A DNA stretch of 6,901 nt from NCBI GenBank assembly GCA_035259145.1, contig DATFWQ010000072.1, forward strand, positions 1 through 6,901. Reading direction: 5' to 3'. The notes under the pieces are model-generated. The model did not search any database. It was not told where the DNA came from and saw only the letters and a program-made list of their open reading frames with translations. Of this stretch, positions 1 to 4,921 are shown piece by piece. How positions within the stretch are numbered: position 1 is the stretch's first letter; the number at the start of each line of letters is the position of its first letter. The stretch is from CF-161 sp035259145. Its GTDB lineage: Bacteria > Chloroflexota > Dormibacteria > Dormibacterales > Dormibacteraceae. The translations under genes and the position numbers were made by a program.

Positions 1-165
1 TTCATGCGAGTACTGCTGCTCCGCAATGCCGGCTACGGCCTCAACGACTTCCGCATGGTCGGCTGCTGGGCCCGCCTCCCCCTGCTCCCGGAATGCCTGC
101 TCCCAGGCGTCCGTCGCGCTCTGTCCAGCCGCCCTTTCAGCTTGACTGAAATCGGTGAGCTCCAT
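1..165 (-). CDS. Hypothetical protein, N-terminal 55 residues (runs off the left edge)
   Basis: An ATG at 165-163 opens a frame that stays open to base 1, giving the first 55 residues of a protein that continues outside the window. It begins MELTDFSQAERAAG and is rich in Ala, Glu and Gln, with no hydrophobic stretch or signal peptide, so a soluble, largely helical N-terminus is likely. The start is supported by GGGAGG at 182-177, 11 bases upstream, a slightly long spacing. The sequence TCAACCTCCCA around this site on the plus strand recurs at the protease start (3590). The gene lies on the same strand as the membrane pair, 260 bases downstream of it, so it probably has its own promoter, though no convincing one was seen. 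No family is recognised. The competing frames here, on the plus strand and in the other minus frame, have Cys/Arg-rich translations without ribosome binding sites and look like shadows. Confidence 0.6.
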   Translation of the reverse strand, partial: MELTDFSQAERAAGQSATDAWEQAFREQGEAGPAADHAEVVEAVAGIAEQQYSHE

Positions 166-381
166 GTCCACTTCAACCTCCCACTGCCAGCAGCGATGCT
201 GCCCAAATCTGGACCGACACTGCGTTGCGGCTGTGAAGAGGTCAAGGGGCGATCAGCACCTGCGTTATGACAACCGCCCAAGACCAGGGATCAGCTTCGG
301 GAAAATGACGAGGAAGCCCCAGGACGACGCGAGCTGAGTATCGATCTGTCTACACTCGCCTCATACAAACCGTGCCATGTC

Positions 382-393
382 GCGGAGCTCCGC
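382..393. repeat. 12-base perfect palindrome in the gap after the membrane pair
   Basis: GCGGAGCTCCGC is its own reverse complement. It lies 33 bases past the stop of the downstream membrane gene, in the 260-base gap before the gene starting at 165. It has no loop and no adjacent T-run, so it is not a convincing terminator. It could be a regulator site or chance in GC-rich DNA. Nothing else was recognised in 166-425. Confidence 0.3.
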
Positions 394-425
394 TCGACTC
401 GGACATCCGTTGAGACGTCGCGCGC

Positions 426-1217
426 TCAGGCCAGGAACCACAGGTGGAAACGAGCAGCGACGGCAGCCGCCACCAGGCCGCCCACCAGATAGGCGGCAAT
501 GGCGAAGCCGAGGACCCACGGGTGAGCGCCGTTCGAGCTGGTGAAATGGATGATCAAGGCCCCCGCCAGCCCCATGATCACCACAAAAATGCCCCACCAT
601 GCGGCTGGGTGTTGCAGGAAGGCCAGACCGGCCACTCGTGCAATGGTCGGGTCGGGGTCCGACGGGTCCGCACGCCTTTGTCGGAGGGCGTCAGCCTCGT
701 AGGCGAGGGCCGTGGCGATACCCAGAAGGATCAGAGCCAGGGCCGCACGGAGCAGGCTCTGATCCTGGTAAGCGCGCCAGCTGAACAGCACGGCGGCGAT
801 CACGAGAACCAACGCGGCAAGGGCGTAGATCCAGGCAGCGGACGTCCGATGCCGATCCATTCCCGCCGCTACAGTACGTAGTGGTCTCGAGATCCTCCGA
901 AGACGAACACGGCCCTCGACGAAGAGCGCCCCATCGTCTGGGAATGCTCGAACCCTCAGCCTTTCGCTGATCATCCGGACGTGTCCGGCACTGTCGAGGA
1001 TGATGAACCTGAACATCGGGCCGGAACCGTCCGCCGAGAGGGGAACGGTGAACAACCAGACGCCGTCACGGTACTGGCCCGGGTACGCCGGCTGCCAGCG
1101 CGGCCCGCAACGAATGACGACGCTGTAGTCCGGCGGCTCGAATTCTGTCGTCCTGAACATGAGCGTGCCGAGTGGTGGGGCCTGGCCAGCTGGAGACGGC
1201 TGCTCGGACGTTGTCAC
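426..1217 (-). CDS. Four-helix membrane protein with a soluble N-terminal domain (paralogue B of the pair)
   Basis: The protein has 263 residues if translation starts at GTG 1217. That start overlaps the TGA of the preceding gene in a 4-base GTGA, the usual sign of translational coupling. ATG 1160 is the alternative and lacks a ribosome binding site. The same frame stays open upstream to 1676, but there it is an Arg-rich shadow of the preceding gene. Residues about 20-115 look like a small beta-sandwich (DYSVVIRCGP, DGVWLFTVPL, MFRFIILDSAG). The W...DGVW...FRFIILD pattern faintly recalls carbohydrate-binding or E-set domains, but this is weak. An Arg-rich stretch precedes four hydrophobic helices at about 127-147, 158-177, 208-227 and 234-257, so by the positive-inside rule the N-terminal domain should be cytoplasmic. 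The helical part matches paralogue A, including a Tyr-Glu pair in helix 2 and an HPxxW motif before helix 3. Family and function are not recognised. Confidence 0.8.
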   Translation of the reverse strand: MTTSEQPSPAGQAPPLGTLMFRTTEFEPPDYSVVIRCGPRWQPAYPGQYRDGVWLFTVPLSADGSGPMFRFIILDSAGHVRMISERLRVRAFPDDGALFVEGRVRLRRISRPLRTVAAGMDRHRTSAAWIYALAALVLVIAAVLFSWRAYQDQSLLRAALALILLGIATALAYEADALRQRRADPSDPDPTIARVAGLAFLQHPAAWWGIFVVIMGLAGALIIHFTSSNGAHPWVLGFAIAAYLVGGLVAAAVAARFHLWFLA

Positions 1218-1639
1218 GGTACCCAGCCAGTGAAATGTGCGATCAACCCACCACCCACCGACGCGGCTGCACCTCCAGCCAGCACCAGCCATGCGCGCTT
1301 TGAGCGATAGACGAAGTCGACCACCACGCCCCCCAGGACCAGCATCACAACGAGCAGGATCGCCAGCCATGGCCCCGGGTGATCCTGAAACTGCTGAGCT
1401 GCGATCTTTGAGATGGTCACCGCGCCGGTCCACAGCGCGTAGCTCTCGTAACCAAGAGCAGCGACCAGGCCGGCCAGCACGATGACCAGCGATCCACGCA
1501 GTGGGTCCCGGTCGAGCGATGCCTGCAGAAGCATCAATCCAGCGGACACGAGAAGGATGCCGGCGGCGACAGCGAACACCACCCCTGCCAGCCGGTCGGA
1601 GGACGTCGCGACACTCGCAATGGCTGTGACGGTGGTCAT
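1214..1639 (-). CDS. Small four-helix membrane protein (paralogue A of the pair)
   Basis: ATG at 1639 gives 141 residues starting MTTVTAIASVATSSD. Four hydrophobic helices lie at about 17-37, 47-69, 89-110 and 115-136, with short loops and no sizeable soluble domain. Helix 2 holds a Tyr-Glu pair (LGYESYAL) and the loop before helix 3 holds HPGPW. Both recur in the downstream gene, as LAYEADAL and HPAAW, so the two are paralogues. The start is not straightforward. The frame continues upstream to 1786, but that part reads Arg/Trp/Cys-rich and non-protein-like. The only strong ribosome binding site (1674-1667) is too far from ATG 1639, and instead serves an 8-codon ORF whose TGA overlaps this ATG. 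The stop overlaps the GTG of paralogue B. No family is recognised; an integral membrane protein acting with its neighbour is the fair reading. Confidence 0.75.
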   Translation of the reverse strand: MTTVTAIASVATSSDRLAGVVFAVAAGILLVSAGLMLLQASLDRDPLRGSLVIVLAGLVAALGYESYALWTGAVTISKIAAQQFQDHPGPWLAILLVVMLVLGGVVVDFVYRSKRAWLVLAGGAAASVGGGLIAHFTGWVP

Positions 1640-1662
1640 GCACCCGGTCCAAATGCAGACAT
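1636..1662 (-). CDS. Possible 8-codon leader ORF coupled to the membrane pair
   Basis: ATG 1662 encodes MSAFGPGA and stops at TGA 1638-1636, which overlaps the ATG of the membrane gene (1639) as ATGA. It has the best ribosome binding site in the region, GGGAGGAG at 1674-1667, with the GGAGG core six bases from the ATG. Ribosomes ending here would sit on the start of the membrane gene, so it could act as a translational feeder. It could instead mark a sequencing frameshift close to the true N-terminus. There is no run of one rare codon that would suggest attenuation. Confidence 0.4.
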   Translation of the reverse strand: MSAFGPGA

Positions 1663-1666
1663 GCGA

Positions 1667-1674
1667 CTCCTCCC
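1667..1674 (-). promoter_or_regulatory. Strong ribosome binding site ahead of the leader ORF / membrane pair
   Basis: GGGAGGAG on the minus strand, with a GGAGG core (1673-1669) six bases before ATG 1662 and about 29 bases before ATG 1639. Its spacing decides for the short leader ORF rather than the membrane gene as the first ribosome entry point. Confidence 0.6.
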
Positions 1675-1684
1675 ACCCGGCCGT

Positions 1685-1700
1685 GCTACGCCAACGTAGC
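1685..1700. repeat. Perfect 6-base-pair inverted repeat upstream of the membrane pair
   Basis: GCTACG-CCAA-CGTAGC: perfect 6-base arms around a 4-base loop. It sits 10 bases upstream of the ribosome binding site (1674-1667) and just downstream of a promoter-like sequence. That position suits a repressor operator near the transcription start or a small 5' UTR hairpin. Which of these applies cannot be told from sequence alone. Confidence 0.45.
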
Positions 1701-1707
1701 CATCTCC

Positions 1708-1735
1708 AGTCTCCCTGCCCGGCCGCGGTTGTCAA
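1708..1735 (-). promoter_or_regulatory. Candidate promoter for the membrane pair
   Basis: On the minus strand there is a consensus -35 box TTGACA at 1735-1730. After a 16-base spacer comes GAGACT (1713-1708), a weak -10 box with three of six consensus bases. Transcription would begin near 1700, at the inverted repeat. The -35 match is good and the -10 match poor, so this is tentative. Confidence 0.3.
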
Positions 1736-1835
1736 TGGGCAATGTCGAGTGGGATATGTCGCGCGCTGACCTGCTGGTCGCACCATGCCTGTGGCTGCGG
1801 ACTGTCGCAGAGACCAGTGCGTGAGCGCGGCAGAT

Positions 1836-2075
1836 TCAGTGACCGATCTGGCGACGTGGATCGGGAAGCAAGAACGTATGCTCGGGGCTGATGACCCAGT
1901 CGGGCATCATGGCGACCAGGCCCTGAAGGTCATCTGCCGGCCCGTCGACGAGCAGCATGCGTCCGGTCTCGTCGACCACACGGACCCCCTTGACTGAACG
2001 GATCCTGGCGACGTCAGTAGCCGGCTTGGGGCCCTGACCTCGATATCGAAATATGAAGCGTCCGATGAGCTCAGT
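1836..2075 (-). CDS. I9/propeptide-like small protein, probable trans inhibitor of the adjacent protease; no standard start codon
   Basis: The 79 codons following the protease TAG, in the same frame, read as a well-formed small protein ending at TGA 1838-1836. The core is RFIFRYRGQGPKPATD (strand, then helix), VRVVDETGRMLLVDG (two strands), PADDLQGLVAMMPDW (helix) and HTFLLPDP (strand). This beta-alpha-beta-beta-alpha-beta order, and the helix followed by WVISPEHT, resemble the inhibitor I9 / subtilisin propeptide fold, where the last helix leads to a VxxVEPD-like strand. Position next to an S8 protease supports an inhibitor or folding-chaperone role. No ATG, GTG or TTG lies before codon 33 (GTG). 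The natural N-terminus falls at ATC 2066-2064 (I-G-R-F-I-F), one base from ATG. Options are ATC initiation coupled to the protease stop, UAG readthrough to a 584-codon fusion, a decayed gene, or a base error. The coordinates give the whole in-frame stretch because no start is certain. The fold assignment is inferred by eye. Confidence 0.6.
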   Translation of the reverse strand, partial: TELIGRFIFRYRGQGPKPATDVARIRSVKGVRVVDETGRMLLVDGPADDLQGLVAMMPDWVISPEHTFLLPDPRRQIGH

Positions 2076-3590
2076 CTACGAGAGCAGTCCGTGGCCCTCA
2101 AACTCGGGTTGGAAACCGAGCGTCTTTGCCGATGCGAAAAGCGCCCCGGCGATGGCGTTCGAACGAACCTGGTTACGCGCCATGGACAGCAGGTCGGGCC
2201 TAATGGCAAGCAGCTTCGCGGCTGCGCCGGTGACCGCCGGACAGGCCATTGAGGTGCCGCTCATGGGAGCGTACCCACCAGGTATGGTCGACATGACGCC
2301 GACGCCAGGCCCCACAAGATCCAGCGCCGGGCCCACGTTGGAGAAGGCGGCGATGAAGTTCTTGCGATCGGTGCCGAACGGAGGCTCCACATCTCCCGCT
2401 TCGACGGACGTCGCCGGGAAAGTGCCGATGCGGCCCAGCGCGGACACGGCCAGGGCAAGCGGGTCCGATGCCGGGAAGCTGACGGCTCGGCGGTCGTCGT
2501 TGCCCGCGGCAATGATGCACAGGCTGCCTTGCGCCCGGGCGTCTGCGATGGCTGCGATGGTGGCGGCATCCGGTGCGCCACCGCCCAGGCTCATGTTTAT
2601 CAGGTCACATTGGTCCGTTACCGCGGCGTCGATGGCTTTGATGATGGCGTAGTTCGAGGCCTCGCGTTGCCCCTGGCCGAATACGCGATAACTGCGCAGA
2701 CGGACGGCTGGTGCCAGGCCACGGAGCCCCGCCGGCGGCCGTCCGCTGGCGGCGATAATTCCGGCAACATGCGTACCATGCGGTGAGCCGTTGGGGCCGA
2801 AGTCGGATGGATTCTCGCCTGGAACCGTGTTGGCTCCACCTTCAACGTGCAGGTCGGGATGATTGGTGTCAATTCCACAGTCGATCACGCCGATCGTGAC
2901 GCCCTGCCCGGCGCCGTCTGGCGAGTTGCCGTAGAAGAACCTCAGACAATCCGTGAAGGCGAGATCCAGCCCCTGCAGTGAGACCTGAAAACCGTCTCTG
3001 AGCAGGAAGTTCCTGCGGAGGAAACCCCACAGGCCGTTTTCAGGCGGGTACACGTACAGCCGGTCAATCCGCCGGCTGGCTCCTCCAAGCGTAAGTCGCA
3101 CTTGTCCACGAGCGTTTGTCTTGCCCTGCGCGCCCCTGCGGGCGGCAAAGTCGGTGAACGCCACCACCATGGCACCGACAACCGGATGGTGGTCTGCCGC
3201 GGTGACGGTGACGGTGATCATCGCGGCCCCTCGAGCGGCCGGCACCGGCGGGGCGACGAGCGTGCTCGCCCGCGGGGCGATCGCCAGCTCATACCAGACG
3301 ATGGGCAGTAGACGCAGGCCAGGGTGGCGCGCGCGGAGCGCGAGGGCGGCCGAGGGTGACATTTCGACGAGCTTTGCTCCATCTTCGTGGATGGAATCGA
3401 TGACGCGCGCCTTGACATCTGGCAAGCCAGGAAGGGAGCTGAGGACGCCCGTCGAGCTTGCACTCTCCGATGCATGAGCCAGGTCGACGAGAAATGAGCC
3501 CGACTCTGCGTTGAACTCTCTGTCGTGAGAGGCACGGAGTCCGCGAGAAGGCAGCAAGATGAACTGCTGCGTCGCCGGTTGCTTTGGCAT
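2076..3590 (-). CDS. Subtilisin-family (S8) serine protease, cytosolic
   Basis: This 504-residue endopeptidase has a complete S8 active site: Asp237 in GVIDCGID, His271 in HGTHVAG, oxyanion Asn364 in AAGND and Ser447 in SGTSMACP. Three parts can be seen. Residues about 8-105 (from FILLPSRGL to LLPIVWYELA) form an I9- or fervidolysin-like prodomain. Residues about 123-210 look like an Ig/carboxypeptidase-regulatory-like beta domain (ITVTVTAADHHPVVGA, then TNARGQVRLTLGG). The catalytic domain runs from about 225 to 475, with a short tail ending GHGLLS. No signal peptide or membrane helix is visible, so it probably acts inside the cell or leaves by an unusual route. The start is firm: ATG 3590 is preceded by GGAGG at 3600-3596 with 5-base spacing. 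It heads the minus-strand block and is followed in frame by the I9-like segment, which suggests a protease-inhibitor pair. Its natural substrate is unknown. Confidence 0.93.
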   Translation of the reverse strand: MPKQPATQQFILLPSRGLRASHDREFNAESGSFLVDLAHASESASSTGVLSSLPGLPDVKARVIDSIHEDGAKLVEMSPSAALALRARHPGLRLLPIVWYELAIAPRASTLVAPPVPAARGAAMITVTVTAADHHPVVGAMVVAFTDFAARRGAQGKTNARGQVRLTLGGASRRIDRLYVYPPENGLWGFLRRNFLLRDGFQVSLQGLDLAFTDCLRFFYGNSPDGAGQGVTIGVIDCGIDTNHPDLHVEGGANTVPGENPSDFGPNGSPHGTHVAGIIAASGRPPAGLRGLAPAVRLRSYRVFGQGQREASNYAIIKAIDAAVTDQCDLINMSLGGGAPDAATIAAIADARAQGSLCIIAAGNDDRRAVSFPASDPLALAVSALGRIGTFPATSVEAGDVEPPFGTDRKNFIAAFSNVGPALDLVGPGVGVMSTIPGGYAPMSGTSMACPAVTGAAAKLLAIRPDLLSMARNQVRSNAIAGALFASAKTLGFQPEFEGHGLLS

Positions 3591-3595
3591 CTCAA

Positions 3596-3600
3596 CCTCC
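3596..3600 (-). promoter_or_regulatory. Ribosome binding site of the S8 protease
   Basis: GGAGG five bases upstream of ATG 3590. It fixes the protease start and excludes longer minus-strand frames entering the intergenic region. Confidence 0.75.
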
Positions 3601-3699
3601 CATTCACCCGCGCTGCCAAGGCGATCCTCGGGGCCGACCCAATCGATCGTCGAAATTGACCAGAGCAGCCCTGTCCAGACAACGATCGTACTGCGCGAG

Positions 3700-3726
3700 C
3701 CAGGCCTGCCCCATCAAGGGCCTGGC
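3700..3726. repeat. 8-base-pair inverted repeat in the divergent intergenic region
   Basis: GCCAGGCC (3700-3707) and GGCCTGGC (3719-3726) are perfect complementary arms around an 11-base loop. It lies in the 284-base gap between the divergent protease and methyltransferase genes, 110 bases from the first and 148 from the second, so it could be an operator shared by both. No T-run follows it. A TACGAT -10-like box on the minus strand lies beside it (3690-3685) but has no good -35. No clear promoter was found for the methyltransferase. Confidence 0.4.
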
Positions 3727-3874
3727 GCTGGTGGTGCTCGGCAATCAGTGGGGATTGGCGTCTTCGCCGCGCCACCGAGGGCGTACAGATCCGGCAAGCG
3801 ACCAGGTGAAGTGAAGCCGCCGGGAGCCTCGACCTCTGCGCTAAGGTGAGACGGCGAGGCACAATCCAGGCACC

Positions 3875-4918
3875 ATGTCACAACCATCTCCATCCGCTGC
3901 GGGAGGACTGCTGGACAGGCTGCGGAACGGCGCTGTCATCTGCGCCGAGGGATATCTGTTCGAGTGTGAGCGGCGCGGCTACCTGCAGGCCGGCGCCTTC
4001 GTACCGGAGGTCGTCCTCGACCACCCCGAGGTTGTCGAGCAGCTCCACCGGGACTTCGTGCATGCAGGCTCCGATGTCGTGCAGGCATTCACTTACTACG
4101 GCCACCGCGAGAAGCTGCGGCTGATCGGCAAAGAAGAGCTGTTGGAGCCTCTGAACCGGCAGGCCCTGGCCATCGCCGGGCGTGTGGCGCGGGAGGCCGG
4201 CGCCCTTGTAGCAGGCAACCTCTGCAACACCAACGTCTACGACGTAGACGAATCATCCAGGCGCGCTGTGCGGAGCATGTTCGACGAGCAGGCCGGCTGG
4301 GCCGCCGGCGCGGGCGTGGACTTCATCATCGCTGAGACCCTCGACTTTTGCGGCGAAGCCCTCCTTGCGCTGGAGGCGGCCCGCGAATCAGGGCTGCCCA
4401 CAGTCGTCACCTTCGCAGTCCACCGCGACGGCAACCTGCGCGACGGGCTCACCCCTGAGGAGGCCTGCAAGCGCGCGCAGGCGGCCGGAGCCGACGTCGT
4501 AGGCCTCAACTGTGCGCGTGGCCCGCGGACGATGCTTCCAATCCTCGAGCGGATTCGGAAGGCGCTCGATGGACACGTCGCCGCCCTGCCGGTCCCGTAT
4601 CGAACCACACCTGAGGAACCTACCTTCCAATCGCTGACCGACCCGGAGCTGGAGATGCAGCCGTTCCCGACTCGTCTGGACCCTTTCGTTTGCACGCGCG
4701 ACGAAATCGGCGAGTTTGGGGCGCGCGCCTACGAGCTCGGTGTCAGCTACCTGGGAGTCTGCTGCGGCGCCGGCCCCCATCACATCCGCAGCCTGGCCGA
4801 GGCTCTGGGCAGGCGACCGCCGGCCAGCCGCTACTCGCCGGACATGTCGAAGCACGCCTTCCTGGGGACTGACCCCAGCCTGAAGGACATCAACCGCGAA
4901 TACGCGTCGCGCTTGTGA
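3875..4918 (+). CDS. Homocysteine S-methyltransferase family protein, betaine-homocysteine methyltransferase-like
   Basis: This 347-residue zinc-dependent TIM-barrel methyltransferase is predicted to move a methyl group from a donor, probably glycine betaine, to homocysteine, giving methionine and dimethylglycine in the cytosol. The three zinc cysteines are present: Cys213 in GLNC and Cys296-Cys297 in GVCCGAG. The N-terminal half carries the BHMT-type signature: EGYLFECERRGYLQAG (25-40), PEVVEQLHRDFVHAGSDVVQ (51-70) and AFTYYGHREKLR. IIAETLDF (151-158) is the usual barrel strand with a substrate-contacting Glu154. Length is close to that of the BHMT catalytic barrel, without a cobalamin domain, so this is not a MetH. 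The ATG at 3875 has only a weak CAGG upstream, so the message may be leaderless or weakly translated. The sarcosine-oxidase-type gene begins three bases after its stop, and the pair implies methylated-glycine catabolism. S-methylmethionine or another methyl donor remains possible. Confidence 0.9.
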   Translation: MSQPSPSAAGGLLDRLRNGAVICAEGYLFECERRGYLQAGAFVPEVVLDHPEVVEQLHRDFVHAGSDVVQAFTYYGHREKLRLIGKEELLEPLNRQALAIAGRVAREAGALVAGNLCNTNVYDVDESSRRAVRSMFDEQAGWAAGAGVDFIIAETLDFCGEALLALEAARESGLPTVVTFAVHRDGNLRDGLTPEEACKRAQAAGADVVGLNCARGPRTMLPILERIRKALDGHVAALPVPYRTTPEEPTFQSLTDPELEMQPFPTRLDPFVCTRDEIGEFGARAYELGVSYLGVCCGAGPHHIRSLAEALGRRPPASRYSPDMSKHAFLGTDPSLKDINREYASRL

Positions 4919-4921
4919 ATC

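Noticed and set aside
4..337. Two plus-strand frames (4-270 and 155-337) and a minus-strand frame (33-281)
   Set aside because: Composition is non-protein-like (Arg, Cys, Pro, Ser rich), no ribosome binding sites were seen, and they conflict with the better-supported minus-strand gene starting at 165.
1218..1676. Upstream extension of the paralogue B frame, to a 416-residue protein
   Set aside because: The extra residues are Arg/Gly/Cys-rich shadow of paralogue A. The GTGA overlap at 1217-1214 gives a better start.
2076..2078. Recoding of UAG as an amino acid across the genome
   Set aside because: The oxidase gene also ends naturally in TAG at 6083-6085, at the normal family length, so UAG works as a stop here. 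Local readthrough remains possible.
1907..2209. 100-codon minus-strand frame across the protease end and the I9-like segment
   Set aside because: It is in a different frame from both real coding stretches, is Ser/Arg-rich, and its start lies inside the protease catalytic domain.
3218..3862. 214-codon minus-strand frame spanning the protease 5' end and the intergenic gap
   Set aside because: It overlaps the protease in another frame, has an Arg/Ser-rich translation and has no ribosome binding site.
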